From NCBI GenBank assembly GCA_964622545.1, contig CAZUQM010000015.1, forward strand, positions 1 to 64,000: 64,000 nt of DNA, written 5' to 3'. The notes beneath the pieces are model-generated. The model saw nothing but the letters and a program-made list of their open reading frames with translations, was not told where the DNA came from and did no database searches. Every line of letters begins with the position of its first letter. The first letter of the stretch is position 1. The position numbers and the translations under genes are program-made. Below are positions 42,834 to 52,700 of this stretch, in pieces. This stretch comes from JAFGLZ01 sp964622545 (GTDB lineage: Bacteria; Planctomycetota; Phycisphaerae; UBA1845; JAFGLZ01).

Positions 42834-44669
42834 ATGAACATCCTCGGCGTGTCCGCCTTCTATCACGACAGCGCAGCCGCCCTGGTGCAAGACGGCCGGA
42901 TCGTCGCGGCCGCCCAGGAGGAGCGCTTCACGCGCAAGAAGCACGACGCCGACTTCCCCAAGCGCGCCATCGACTACTGCCTCAGCGAGGCCGGCATCGA
43001 CGCCGACCGGCTCGATTTGGTCGGCTTCTACGAGAAGCCCCTGGTCAAGTTCGACCGGCTGCTCGAGACTTACATCAGTTATGCCCCGGCGGGCTTCCGA
43101 TCGTTCACGCGCTTCCTGCCTTTGTGGCTCAAGCAGAAGCTGCATCTGCCGCGCGAGATGGACCGCGGCCTCGACGGCAAGTACAAGGGCCGCTTCGTCT
43201 ACACCGATCATCACGAATCGCATGCGGCCAGTGCGTTCTTCCCCTCGCCCTTCGACGAGGCCGCCATCATGACCCTCGACGGCGTCGGCGAGTGGTCGAC
43301 CGCCACGCACGGCTATGGGCGCGGCAACCGCGTCACGCTGACGCACGAGATCCGCTTTCCGCACTCGCTGGGCCTGCTGTACTCGGCCTTCACGTACTAC
43401 ACCGGCTTCCGCGTCAACAGCGGCGAGTACAAGCTGATGGGCCTGGCGCCCTACGGCGAGCCGACCTACGCCGACGTCATCCGCCGGCGGCTGATCGACC
43501 TCAAGGACGACGGCAGCTTCCGCATGGACATGTCGTACTTCAACTACTGCCAGGGCCTGACCATGACCGGCCCGAAGTTCCACCGCCTGTTCGGACGGCT
43601 GCCCCGCCGGTCGGAGAGCGAGATCACCCAGCTCGACATGGACCTCGCCGCCAGCATCCAGGTCGTCTGCGAGGAGGTCATGCTTAAGGCCGCCCGACAC
43701 GTCCATGAACAGACGGGGATGAAGAACCTCTGCCTGGCCGGCGGCGTGGCGCTTAACTGCGTCGGCAACGGCAAGATCCTCCGCGAGGGGCCGTTCGAGC
43801 AGATCTGGATCCAACCCGCGGCCGGCGACGCGGGCGGCGCGCTCGGGGTGGCCCTGTTCATCTGGCATCAGCTGCTCGATAAGCCCCGCGGGGCGAAGGG
43901 CGTGGACTCGCAGGCCGGCTCGCTGCTGGGCCCGGCCTTCGAGGCCGGCACGATCCGACGATGCCTCGACGGCACCGGCGCGGTCTACCACACGATCGAC
44001 AGTGAGGACGAGCTGCTCGAGCGCGTCGCCACGCTGATGACCGACGAGAAGGTCATCGGGTGGTACCAGGGCCGGATGGAGTTCGGTCCCCGCGCGCTCG
44101 GCTCGCGAAGCATCCTGGGCGATGCCCGCAGCGAGGCCATGCAGCGCGTCATGAACCTCAAGATCAAGTTCCGTGAGTCGTTCCGGCCGTTCGCCCCGTG
44201 CGTGCTCCGCGAGCGCGTCGACGACTTCTTCGAAATGCGACCCAACGAGGACAGCCCGTACATGCTGCTGGTCGCGCCGGTCCGTAACGACCAGCGGCTC
44301 GACGTCGACGGCCAGGCCGCCAAGCTGCGGGGGCTCGAGAAGCTCAATCTCAAGCGTTCGACCGTGCCGGCCGTCACCCATGTCGACTACTCCGCCCGCG
44401 TGCAGACCGTCGACCCCGATCGGCACGGGCGGACGTACCGCCTGATGAAACGGTTCGAGGACAAGACCGGCTGTCCGGTGATCATCAACACCAGCTTCAA
44501 CGTCCGCGGTGAGCCCATCGTCTGTACGCCGCAGGAGGCCTATCGTGTCTTCATGGCCACCAACATGGACGTGCTGGTCTTGGGTGACCACCTGCTGCTC
44601 AAGGACGAGCAGCCCGAATCGAAACGCATCGATTCCGAGGCCCACTTGTCTCGGTTCGCGTTGGACTGA
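42834..44669 (+). CDS. Carbamoyltransferase (NodU/CmcH family)
   Basis: A 611-residue enzyme predicted to transfer a carbamoyl group from carbamoyl phosphate, via carbamoyl-adenylate, to a hydroxyl of a sugar or natural product. The N-terminal Kae1-like domain has ILGVSAFYHDSAAALV, the metal/ATP histidines in DHHESHAAS and TLDGVGEWST. The C-terminal YrdC-like domain has GRMEFGPRALGSRSIL and NTSFNVRGEPIV. It leads a plus-strand triad with an SxtJ-like protein (12 nt away) and a DUF5989 protein, an arrangement found in many bacteria and in saxitoxin-type clusters. The acceptor is unknown. Confidence 0.92.
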   Translation: MNILGVSAFYHDSAAALVQDGRIVAAAQEERFTRKKHDADFPKRAIDYCLSEAGIDADRLDLVGFYEKPLVKFDRLLETYISYAPAGFRSFTRFLPLWLKQKLHLPREMDRGLDGKYKGRFVYTDHHESHAASAFFPSPFDEAAIMTLDGVGEWSTATHGYGRGNRVTLTHEIRFPHSLGLLYSAFTYYTGFRVNSGEYKLMGLAPYGEPTYADVIRRRLIDLKDDGSFRMDMSYFNYCQGLTMTGPKFHRLFGRLPRRSESEITQLDMDLAASIQVVCEEVMLKAARHVHEQTGMKNLCLAGGVALNCVGNGKILREGPFEQIWIQPAAGDAGGALGVALFIWHQLLDKPRGAKGVDSQAGSLLGPAFEAGTIRRCLDGTGAVYHTIDSEDELLERVATLMTDEKVIGWYQGRMEFGPRALGSRSILGDARSEAMQRVMNLKIKFRESFRPFAPCVLRERVDDFFEMRPNEDSPYMLLVAPVRNDQRLDVDGQAAKLRGLEKLNLKRSTVPAVTHVDYSARVQTVDPDRHGRTYRLMKRFEDKTGCPVIINTSFNVRGEPIVCTPQEAYRVFMATNMDVLVLGDHLLLKDEQPESKRIDSEAHLSRFALD

Positions 44670-44681
44670 CGAGGCCGACCC

Positions 44682-45101
44682 ATGGCTATGATCGACATCA
44701 ACTGGAACCCGACCTCGCGCGAGCTCCGCGTCTTCGGCGTGATCATGCTGATCGGTTGCGGCATCGTCGGCGGGCTGCTCTGGTCGTGGGGGTACCCGAC
44801 GGCAGCGAAGGTCGTCTGGGGTGTCGGCGGGGCGGTGGGCGTCGTGGCGCTGCTCGTGCCGATCGCGGCCAAGCCGGTGTACCTCCTGCTGACGGTCGTG
44901 AGCTGGCCGATCGGTTTCGTCATGTCGTACCTGGTGCTGGGCCTCTTCTACTACGTGATCATCACGGGCACGGGGCTGGTCTTCCGCGTGATCGGACGCG
45001 ATCCGCTCCAGCGGCGGCTCGACCCGGAGGCCACGACCTACTGGGAGCCGAAGAGCCTACCCGATGCGAATGACAAGCGGCGGTACTTCCGGCAGTTCTG
45101 A
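44682..45101 (+). CDS. SxtJ-family small membrane protein
   Basis: A 139-residue protein with three or four hydrophobic helices (about residues 16-34, 42-62, 66-82 and 84-104), a conserved-looking NPTSRELRVFG start and a GRDPLQRRLDPEATTYW motif after the last helix. This is characteristic of SxtJ proteins encoded beside carbamoyltransferases. It is thought to assist the neighbouring enzyme at the membrane, but the mechanism is not known. An alternative ATG lies two codons downstream. Confidence 0.8.
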   Translation: MAMIDINWNPTSRELRVFGVIMLIGCGIVGGLLWSWGYPTAAKVVWGVGGAVGVVALLVPIAAKPVYLLLTVVSWPIGFVMSYLVLGLFYYVIITGTGLVFRVIGRDPLQRRLDPEATTYWEPKSLPDANDKRRYFRQF

Positions 45102-45124
45102 CCCGCCGCCGATTGCGGTATACT
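45096..45124 (+). promoter_or_regulatory. Candidate internal promoter before the DUF5989 gene
   Basis: TATACT (45119-45124, five of six) lies 17 nt after TTCTGA (three of six). It would start transcription about 50 nt before the DUF5989 gene, allowing separate expression from the rest of the triad. Confidence 0.3.
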
Positions 45125-45183
45125 GACAGGTCTTCGGAAACCGCTGTCCGGTCAGCGGACGCACCGCACGGAGGAGAGGATCG

Positions 45184-45396
45184 ATGTCGGAACAGACCAA
45201 CGGCGAGCAACCCACCGAGGACTTCGTCAAGCAGGCGCAAGAGGCCCGGCCGAGCCTGGTCGCCGAGTTCCTCGATTTTCTCATGCACAACAAGAAGTGG
45301 TGGCTGCTGCCGATCCTGATCGTGCTCGGCTTCCTCGGCGTGTTGGTCTTCCTGAGCGGCAGCGGCGGCGGGATCTTCGTCTATACGCTGTTCTAG
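45184..45396 (+). CDS. DUF5989 family small membrane protein
   Basis: A 70-residue protein with an acidic N-terminus, an amphipathic segment (EFLDFLMHNKKWW) and one transmembrane helix (about residues 42-60) ending in GGGIFVYTLF. The KKWWLLPI signature and the position after a carbamoyltransferase and SxtJ match DUF5989. The SD is strong (GGAGGAGAGG). Its role is unknown; it is probably part of a membrane complex with the two upstream products. Confidence 0.8.
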   Translation: MSEQTNGEQPTEDFVKQAQEARPSLVAEFLDFLMHNKKWWLLPILIVLGFLGVLVFLSGSGGGIFVYTLF

Positions 45397-45398
45397 CG

Positions 45399-45425
45399 GC
45401 GAAAAGGGGACGCAGCTCTTTTCGC
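45399..45425 (+). terminator. Hairpin after the carbamoyltransferase triad
   Basis: GCGAAAAG (45399-45406) and CTTTTCGC (45418-45425) form a perfect 8-bp stem around an 11-nt loop, 2 nt after the DUF5989 stop. It has the position of a terminator but no separate T-run. It might instead be a dispersed palindromic element. The 162-nt gap to the next gene contains nothing else apart from a small GGCGG/CCGCC hairpin near 45506. Confidence 0.4.
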
Positions 45426-45558
45426 GACTGCCGGAAAGGATTCCCGCCTGCGTGCGTGCGAGAAGGGCTCTCGCACCGGCCGTGTCGTTGATTGCGCCCT
45501 CGCACTGGCGGGCAAGCCGCCTGCGGCGCGCCCACGACGATAGCACCAGGAGTCCCCT

Positions 45559-47247
45559 ATGATCGCTTCCGTCTCAGCCGTCCTCGTTGTTCTTGCGTCA
45601 ACCTGTCCTGCCGCGAAGGCGCCCTGGCCCCCGACCGGGGAGATCGCCTGGGAGTGCGAGTACACCGCCGACGTCGAACCCGCCAAGGCCATCCCCGCTT
45701 GGCGGCCGAGCCACGGCGAGCACACCGACTGCAAGGTCGAGCGCGGCGTGCTGCGGATCCGCGATCGCAGCAGCCAACACCGATCGCTGCACTGCTACAC
45801 GCACCCCTGGTACATGGAGCCCGAGCACGGCGCGGTCGTCGAGGCCCGGGTCAAGGTCATCAACAACAACGCGCGTTCGGGCATCTGCCTCATGGCCGCG
45901 GACGGTGAGCACGAGGTCGGCATCACGCTCTATCCCGACAAGGTCTCCGTCGCCGAAGGGCCCGAGGTCGCCCTCAGCACGACCGACGACTACCACGTCT
46001 ACCGGCTGGCTCTGCGCGGCGACGACTACCACGTCTGGGTCGACGGCAAGCTCGTCATCGACGGCACCGGCAAGCACACGCGCCAGGCCCACCGCGGTCG
46101 GAACGTCACGACGTTCGGCTCGATCAGCAGCAAGGCGGTGTCGGAGGCGCTGTGGGACGTTGTGCGCTACAAGGTCTTCGGTCGCAGGCCTGCTCCGCCG
46201 CGGCTGGCGGGGGCAACGGACGTGGTCGTCTACAAGAAGGACGGCGTGTACGCGTGCTTTCCGTCGCTGCGCAAGCTCGGGGACGGCTCGCTGATCACGA
46301 GCTTCGGCACCCGCGTGCGGCGATCACACATCGACCCGACCGGCGGCAGCGCGCGACGCATCAGCAAGGACGGCGGCAAGACCTGGCAGCCGTACAAGGG
46401 CAAGCTTCCACCGCCGCCCGAGTGGACATGTTCCGACGGCAGCCTCGCCTACGCCCGGGCGTACGGTTGGCGTCAGGTGCCCGAGTCGCGTCGCGACGAG
46501 TTCGCCGAGAAGGGCATCACCGTCCGACCTGTCAAACCCGGTGTGGTGGCCTATCTGCAAGGTGCCTTCGCCCGACGCAGCACAGACGGCGGTAAGACGT
46601 GGAAGACCACGCAGCTCGACCTGCCGCCGCATGAGTCGCTGATGAACTTCAACTCGAGTCAGTCCATCCGGATGGCATGCGGCGTGCTCCTCTGCGCGCC
46701 CTACGGCAAGCTCAAGGACGACGAGAAGGGCAGGACGTTCATCCTCCGCAGTGAAGACTGCGGCAAGACGTGGACCTTCGGCCCGCTCGCCAAGGACCCG
46801 ACAGGCCGGGCGCGACTCAACGAGTGCGCCCTGGTCGAGAACGACCGCGGCGAGGTCGTCGCCATGATCCGCTCGGAGCCGCCGGCAGGGGGGCACCTCT
46901 TCCACGCCATCAGCAAGGACAAGGGCAAGACGTGGTCGACGGGGCGGCGTACCAAGATCTGGGGCTACCCCGCCAACCTGATCAAGCTGCACGACAACCG
47001 CATCCTCTGCACCTACGGCTACCGGCGCGGGGCCATGGGTGTCCGGGCCGTGCTCAGCAAGGACGGCGGTCACACCTGGGATACCGACAACATCATCGTC
47101 CTTCGGAACGACCACTGGGGCGTCGGCGGCGACCTGGGCTATCCGATCAGCGTCGAGTTGGCGCCGGGGAAGGTCTTTACGATCTACTACATCACGCTGA
47201 CCGACGGCGTGACGCACATCGCCGGCACGCACTGGACCGTGCCGTAA
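45559..47247 (+). CDS. Secreted BNR/Asp-box (sialidase-like) beta-propeller protein
   Basis: A 562-residue protein with a short signal peptide (about residues 1-19). An N-terminal lectin-like beta-sandwich (about 25-215) is followed by a six-bladed-propeller region with five Asp boxes: SKDGGKTW, STDGGKTW, SEDCGKTW, SKDKGKTW and SKDGGHTW. This is the layout of exo-alpha-sialidase-like glycosidases fused to a laminin-G-like module. A full catalytic Arg triad, Tyr and Glu set could not be confirmed by eye, so activity on sialic acid is uncertain. AGGAG lies 6 nt before the ATG. Confidence 0.8.
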   Translation: MIASVSAVLVVLASTCPAAKAPWPPTGEIAWECEYTADVEPAKAIPAWRPSHGEHTDCKVERGVLRIRDRSSQHRSLHCYTHPWYMEPEHGAVVEARVKVINNNARSGICLMAADGEHEVGITLYPDKVSVAEGPEVALSTTDDYHVYRLALRGDDYHVWVDGKLVIDGTGKHTRQAHRGRNVTTFGSISSKAVSEALWDVVRYKVFGRRPAPPRLAGATDVVVYKKDGVYACFPSLRKLGDGSLITSFGTRVRRSHIDPTGGSARRISKDGGKTWQPYKGKLPPPPEWTCSDGSLAYARAYGWRQVPESRRDEFAEKGITVRPVKPGVVAYLQGAFARRSTDGGKTWKTTQLDLPPHESLMNFNSSQSIRMACGVLLCAPYGKLKDDEKGRTFILRSEDCGKTWTFGPLAKDPTGRARLNECALVENDRGEVVAMIRSEPPAGGHLFHAISKDKGKTWSTGRRTKIWGYPANLIKLHDNRILCTYGYRRGAMGVRAVLSKDGGHTWDTDNIIVLRNDHWGVGGDLGYPISVELAPGKVFTIYYITLTDGVTHIAGTHWTVP

Positions 47248-47292
47248 ATGGGGAAGGTGTCAGAAGCGTTTGTATTTCAGGAACCTCTTTCT
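47248..47292. other. AT-richer gap between convergent genes
   Basis: This 45-nt gap is clearly AT-richer than its surroundings and holds short T-rich tracts (CTTTCTTTAG) and an AGGT...ACCT pair. It is a plausible site for bidirectional termination, but the stem is too weak to call an intrinsic terminator. Confidence 0.25.
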
Positions 47293-48933
47293 TTAGATAT
47301 AGCTCCCGCCCTTGTAGTCCATGTCCTGCTTGATCATCACGTTGACGCAGGCGGGCTGGCCGCTGGCCAGCGCCCGCTCGAGCGCGGGGCGGATGTCGCC
47401 GGGTCGTTCGACGAAATCGCCGTGGCCGCCCATGGCCTCGACGACCTGATCGTATCGCGTGGGGTTCAGCTTCGTCGCCACCAGCCGGTCGGGACCGTAC
47501 ATCGCCCCCTGCGGCCGCATCATCTGGCCCCAGGCCGCGTCGTTGCCGACGACGCCGACGATCGGCAAACCGAACCGCACGGCCGTGTCGTACTCGAAGC
47601 CGTTGAAACCGAAGCTACCGTCGCCGTAGATGATCAGGACGCGCTTGTCCGGATACGCAAGCTGGGCCGAGATCGCGAACGGCATGCCCACGCCGAGTGT
47701 GCCGAGCGGTCCGGGATCCATCCACAGCCCGTTTTTCGGCACGCGCACGACCTTGGCGGCCTGGGCGACGATATCCCCACCGTCGCCGATCACGATCATG
47801 TCGTCGTCGACGACGTCGGCGATCTCCTTGCAGAGTCGTTGGGCGGCGATCGGGACCTCGTCCGAGGATGCGGCCTCAGCCGCTCGGGCACGGGCCTCGT
47901 CTTCTTTCGCCCGAAGCTCGGCGGCATGGTCGCGAACGTCGGCGAGGATCGCCTCCTCGTTCATCACATCGAGCATGGCCTCGAAGCTGCACGCCAGGTT
48001 GCCGACCAGGGCGACATCGGCCGACCGGTTGTGCCCGATCAGCGTGCTGTCCATCTCCATCTGGATGAGCTTCGCTTCGGTCGGGATCGTCGAGCCGAAC
48101 GCCAGTCGGAAGTCGAGTACGGCCCCGGCCAGGACGATGGCGTCGCAGGATTCCATGGCCTGGCGTCGCGTCCGTTGGAAGAGGTGGGGCGAGTCGTGGG
48201 GGATCATGCCCCGACCCATGCCGTTGACGTAGGCGGGCAGATGGGTGCGTTCGAGGAACGCGTTGAGGGCCGCCGACGCGTTCGACCACTTCACGCTCGT
48301 GCCCGCGATCAACAGCGGCCGGCGGGCCGATTCGAGGATCCGCAACGCTCGCAGGATGTCGTCGCGGGGCGGCGCGAGCCTCGACGGCTCGGTGCGGATG
48401 ATCGGGATCGGGACATCGTCAGCCTCGGCCGGGTTTATCAGGATGTCGAGCGGCATCTCGAGGAAGACCGGCCCGGGAACGCCCGACACGGCGTGGCGAA
48501 TCGCCTCGGCGATGGTCTCGGGGATGCGGTCGGTCTGGTAGCAGCCTTCGGACCACTTCGTGATAGGCCGCATCAGGCTGACATGATCCATCTCCTGAAG
48601 TGAGCCCCGGAGCCGGTTCATGAACGGGCCCTGCCCACCGATGACGAGGATCGGCGAGTTCGCCCGCCAGGCGTTCGCCACGCCCGTCACCGCATCGGTC
48701 ACACCCGGGCCAGCGGTCACAATGGCCACGCCGATCCGACCGGGATTGGCCCGAGCCCATGCGTCGGCGGCGTGTGTGGCCGCCTGTTCGTGTCGCACGT
48801 CGACGACGCGAATGCCCTCGTCGAGACATCCGTCATAGACGGGCATGATGTGGCCGCCGCTCAGCGTGAAGACGACATCGACCCCCGCGGCCTTCAGGGT
48901 CCGCGCCGCCAGTTGACCGCCGTGTTGGGCCAT
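47293..48933 (-). CDS. Thiamine-pyrophosphate-dependent enzyme (acetolactate synthase-like)
   Basis: A 546-residue member of the POX/ALS family. The catalytic Glu lies in DVRHEQAATHAADAWAR (E49). The TPP/Mg motif is GDGSFGFNGFEYD... with the terminal Asn in GVVGNDAAWG. A central Rossmann-like domain lacks a full FAD-binding signature, making it closer to 2-hydroxyacyl-CoA lyase, benzaldehyde lyase or oxalyl-CoA decarboxylase-like members than to IlvB. No regulatory subunit is adjacent. It stands alone between convergent and divergent neighbours. Substrate uncertain. Confidence 0.85.
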   Translation of the reverse strand: MAQHGGQLAARTLKAAGVDVVFTLSGGHIMPVYDGCLDEGIRVVDVRHEQAATHAADAWARANPGRIGVAIVTAGPGVTDAVTGVANAWRANSPILVIGGQGPFMNRLRGSLQEMDHVSLMRPITKWSEGCYQTDRIPETIAEAIRHAVSGVPGPVFLEMPLDILINPAEADDVPIPIIRTEPSRLAPPRDDILRALRILESARRPLLIAGTSVKWSNASAALNAFLERTHLPAYVNGMGRGMIPHDSPHLFQRTRRQAMESCDAIVLAGAVLDFRLAFGSTIPTEAKLIQMEMDSTLIGHNRSADVALVGNLACSFEAMLDVMNEEAILADVRDHAAELRAKEDEARARAAEAASSDEVPIAAQRLCKEIADVVDDDMIVIGDGGDIVAQAAKVVRVPKNGLWMDPGPLGTLGVGMPFAISAQLAYPDKRVLIIYGDGSFGFNGFEYDTAVRFGLPIVGVVGNDAAWGQMMRPQGAMYGPDRLVATKLNPTRYDQVVEAMGGHGDFVERPGDIRPALERALASGQPACVNVMIKQDMDYKGGSYI

Positions 48934-49043
48934 GGTGTGCTCGCTCCGCTAAGTCGAAGGAGGTGACATCGATCTGTCACACAGTATGATGCGCTAGGTG
49001 GGGCGTGAGCTTCCAGCTTTGGGCTCTGCGAGAGGGGACGGTC

Positions 49044-49586
49044 ATGGACCCCAGTGTTGCCAAGACGATCGCCAAGGTTGAGCGGGAGGTGTCCGAGGGG
49101 CGGCACTGGCGAGCCAAGGAGGTTCTCCAGGGGGCGGTTAGGGCGCAGGCCTACGACCAAGATCTGTACGAGCGGATGGGGCTGTTGCTGCTCGAGATGA
49201 GGGACGACTTGGAGGCGGGTCGCTATCTGTTTGCGTCCGGTCGTCGCCGGCCAGAGTACGAAGTGGCGATCGCGCTCTACCTCGACAAGCACGGTGGCCA
49301 CACCGCGGACGAGGTCTATCGTCTGTTGCCGACGCGGGCCAAGCTGCCGACGATCTCGGACTACCCCGAGCCGCTCGCGCAGGAGTTGCGGGATTTGGGC
49401 TTCGATGAGGACCTGCCCGCTCCGCCGACGGGCCCCAGACAAAGGGACAAGACCCAGCCGATCACGCCCGGCACCTGGGCTTGCCTCGTCGTCGTGGTGG
49501 TCCTGCTCATCGGGGCCGTCGTGTCGCTCTATCATGTGCTCCGGTTGATCGGCCAATTCATCATCTGGCTCTTGGGCCGGAGCTAA
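49044..49586 (+). CDS. DUF6584 family protein with C-terminal membrane helix
   Basis: A 180-residue protein. Residues about 1-95 match the DUF6584 pattern: helical repeats resembling a TPR, with WRAKEVLQGAV, YDQDLYERMGLLLLEM and AGRYLFASGRRRPEY. A linker and one hydrophobic helix (about residues 150-175) follow. The family is found in several phyla with no assigned role. The ATG at 49044 has GAGAGGGG upstream; an earlier in-frame start at 49005 lacks it. Confidence 0.8.
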   Translation: MDPSVAKTIAKVEREVSEGRHWRAKEVLQGAVRAQAYDQDLYERMGLLLLEMRDDLEAGRYLFASGRRRPEYEVAIALYLDKHGGHTADEVYRLLPTRAKLPTISDYPEPLAQELRDLGFDEDLPAPPTGPRQRDKTQPITPGTWACLVVVVVLLIGAVVSLYHVLRLIGQFIIWLLGRS

Positions 49587-49616
49587 TGTCGGGCCTGATC
49601 CGCCTCTCCTGGACAC

Positions 49617-49651
49617 GTCCGGGCGGACTCCCGGACCCCCGGATTCCGGGA
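49617..49651 (+). terminator. Overlapping GC-rich hairpins after the DUF6584 gene
   Basis: GTCCGGG (49617-49623)/CCCGGAC (49630-49636) makes a perfect 7-bp stem with a 6-nt loop. TCCCGG (49629-49634)/CCGGGA (49646-49651) is a second, mutually exclusive stem. There is no T-run. Termination or mRNA-end protection is possible. Confidence 0.35.
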
Positions 49652-49694
49652 CGATCGCGGGAAAGGAGCAATCGCCCTCAGCGGCATCGGCCGG

Positions 49695-49700
49695 TATAAT
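49695..49700 (+). promoter_or_regulatory. Perfect TATAAT -10 upstream of HzsA-like gene 1
   Basis: TATAAT lies between two GGCCGG repeats (GGCCGGTATAATAAGGCCGG), about 75 nt before the SD. No good -35 sits 16-18 nt upstream, so an activator binding the flanking repeats is conceivable. Confidence 0.45.
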
Positions 49701-49781
49701 AAGGCCGGTGCGGGGTAGGTCTTGCGACGCGGGATGCCACCCCGACTGCTAGACCACGAGCCGTCAACTGGAGGGCAGAAC

Positions 49782-52700
49782 ATGCCGAGCGCGACACCGC
49801 GCCGTCATCCATGCGTCCACCGGCATTGTTATGGAAGACCCGGATGGGCTACGGGTTTCCTCGGCCTGATGGTCGCGGTGTGCTGGGCCGGGGCCGCCCT
49901 GGCCTCGGAGCTGACGCTCCATCCCGGCAAGGCCAACGTCATTGCGTTTCCGGCCCAGGACGCCAAGGTTGTCCGCATCGAGTTCATTTCCTGGTCCGGC
50001 AACGCCCCGTGCATCGACGAGCTGGAGGTCTACGCGGCCGGATCGAAGCGGAACGTCGCCGCGGCGCGTTGTGGCGGCAAGGCATCGGCTTCGTCGTGCA
50101 TCAACGGCTACCCCATCCACCGCACCGAGCACCTAAACGACGGCCGATACGGCAACGATGCCAGTTGGATCGCCGCCGGCTCGGCCCCGCAATGGGCCCA
50201 GGTCGAGCTCACCGAGCCTCTGAAGGTCGATCACGTGGTCCTATCGCGCGACCGTCACGGCAATTATGCGGATCGGATGCCGGGCAAGCTCCGCGTGCGA
50301 CTCTCGACGGACGGCAAGACGTGGCGGACGGTCAAAGAGCTCGTCTGCAGGTCGGCCAAGGTCGCCGCCAAACCGAAGGGGCCCCGCCATGCACCGCCCC
50401 ACTTGCCGGGCGTGCCGCCGCCCCCGAAGTCGCTCCGCGGCCCGTCGACATCGGTCTTGCAGGTCGCAGAGACGAACGCCCAAGGCCTGGCCAACTTGGC
50501 CTTGAACCCCAAGGCCGAGGCGAGCGCGTCGTCCTGCCTGGCCGGTCATGACAAGCACCGCATCCCCCATCTGAACGACGGATACTATGGCAACTCCCAT
50601 AGCTGGATCAGCGACTCGGACCCCTCCTGGGCCGAGATCGACCTGGGGGCGGCATACTGGATCTACGCCGCCGCCTTCGGCAGCGATAACTCGGGCCAGT
50701 ACTCGGATCGGGCGGCTACCAAGTTCAAGGTCCTCGTCGCGACCACGTACAGCGCCGACTCGACCGCGCCGACCTGGTCGACCGTCTGGCAGCAGAAGTC
50801 GGGCCACCCCGTCCACACGCGAGCGCAGAAGCGGTTCCAGCCGGTCCGCGCCCGATGGATCCGCGTCGCGATCGCCGAGACCAACGGCACCAACGCACGC
50901 ATCGACGAGATCGAGGTCTTCGGCCAGGCCGAGCCCATCCCCGCCGAAAAGGTCAAGGGCCTCGATGCGAAGGTCGTCGTGGATACCGACACCTCGCTCG
51001 AGTCCAAGCTCCGCGACGCCTTCCTGGGCGAGGAGCACGCCTGGCTCAAGACGCACGGCCGGGCCGACCTGAGCCCGCGCCTGGTGCCCTACAACGGACG
51101 CGTCAAGGAGTATCCGCGTCACGTGGCCGACGATCGGCTCCCGCTGCCCTGGCTGGCGGCGGCGCCCCAGTTGGACGGCAAGCTGGATGACGCGTGTTAC
51201 ACCGGGGCATCGCGCGGCGTGGGGCGGGTGGCGTATCCGTACGACTTCGAGCGAGGTCCACTGGTCGCCTGTGCCGCGACGGCCGGATGGCGGGGCCAGG
51301 ACGTCTATCTCGCCATCGAGGTCGACCGGCTGCTGAGTCGGCGCGTGGCGGTGATCTCGGGCGGCGACTGGGCCGGCGGCGGCGAGCTGGCGATACGCGG
51401 CCATGAACTCGTCTTCAATACCTACACGTCCAACGGCAAGCTGGCCAAGCGCCAGAGCGTCGACGGGGGGTTCAGCCGGGACTACCGGCGCTTCGAGGTC
51501 CGGCTGCCCATGGCTTGGTTCCCCGGTTGCCGCGAGCACGGCTTGCGGATCGGTCTGGGCATGGGCGGCAAGCACACCGACGGGCTCGGTCGGGCGGTGC
51601 TTTTCACGTTCTCGTCGCTGGCGATGGCCGAGGCCTCGCCCTGCATCGGCGGGACGTTCCGGGTGCGCCTTTCGGTGCCCGACAAGGCCAAGGCCGTTGT
51701 CGTGACGGGCAACGCCCCTGGTCTGACCGAGGCGACGACGCTTCGCCCGGGCGAGTCGAAGCTGCTGGAGATCCCCACCGAGGACGGACCGATCGGTCCG
51801 GAGTTCGCCTTGCAGATCAGCGAGGCCGACGGTGCAATTCACCTGTTGCACCTGTTCCGCTACGACCCGACGCACCGCACGCTGACGATGATGGACGAGC
51901 TGGCGAATCGGCTGGCGGCCCAGGGCGTGGATGTCCGAGCCGATCGCGGCGAGCTGGCCAAGCTCAAGGCCGAGCACGAGCGGTTGATGGCCCGCACCTC
52001 GCCGGACCGAACAGCCGAGCGCGAGCTGTTCTTCCATTCGCGGCTGGCCAAGCGGCAGCTCTACTTCAAGGACCCGTCGCTGGCCTGTCTCGACCGCGTC
52101 TTGTTCGTCAAACGCCGTCCGTTCGAGCCGTCGCACAACTACAGCGTGCTGCTCGATTCGCGGTATCGCCCCGGCGGCGGCGTGTGCGTGCTCGAGACGC
52201 CCGTGCGCGACGGGGTGCTCGATCCGAACAGCGCCCACGCGGTCACCCTCTTCGATTCGGGCAAGGGCATCGCCCGCAATCCGATGGCCGGCTTCGACGC
52301 CAAGGAGATCTACTTCGGCTATCGGCCGAGCAAGGACGGCTACTACCACATCCTGCGGATGCGGGCCGACGGATCGAGGCTCGAGCAGATTACCGACGGG
52401 CCGTACCATGACTACTGGCCCTGCCCGCTGCCGGGCGGCGACCTGGCGATGATCTCGACGCGCTGCAAAGCCCGCTACCTCTGTTGGCGGCCTCAGGTCT
52501 CGGTGATGTTCCGTATGACCCGCGACGGCGAGACCATCCGGCCGCTGTCGTACTCGAATCTGAGCGAGTGGGCTCCGTCGGTCATGGACGACGGCCGCAT
52601 CATCTGGACGCGGTCGGAGTACATCGACAAGGGGGCCGACTTCGGCCACACGCTGTGGGCCATCCGCCCCGACGGCCGGAAGCTCGAGCTGATCTTCGGC

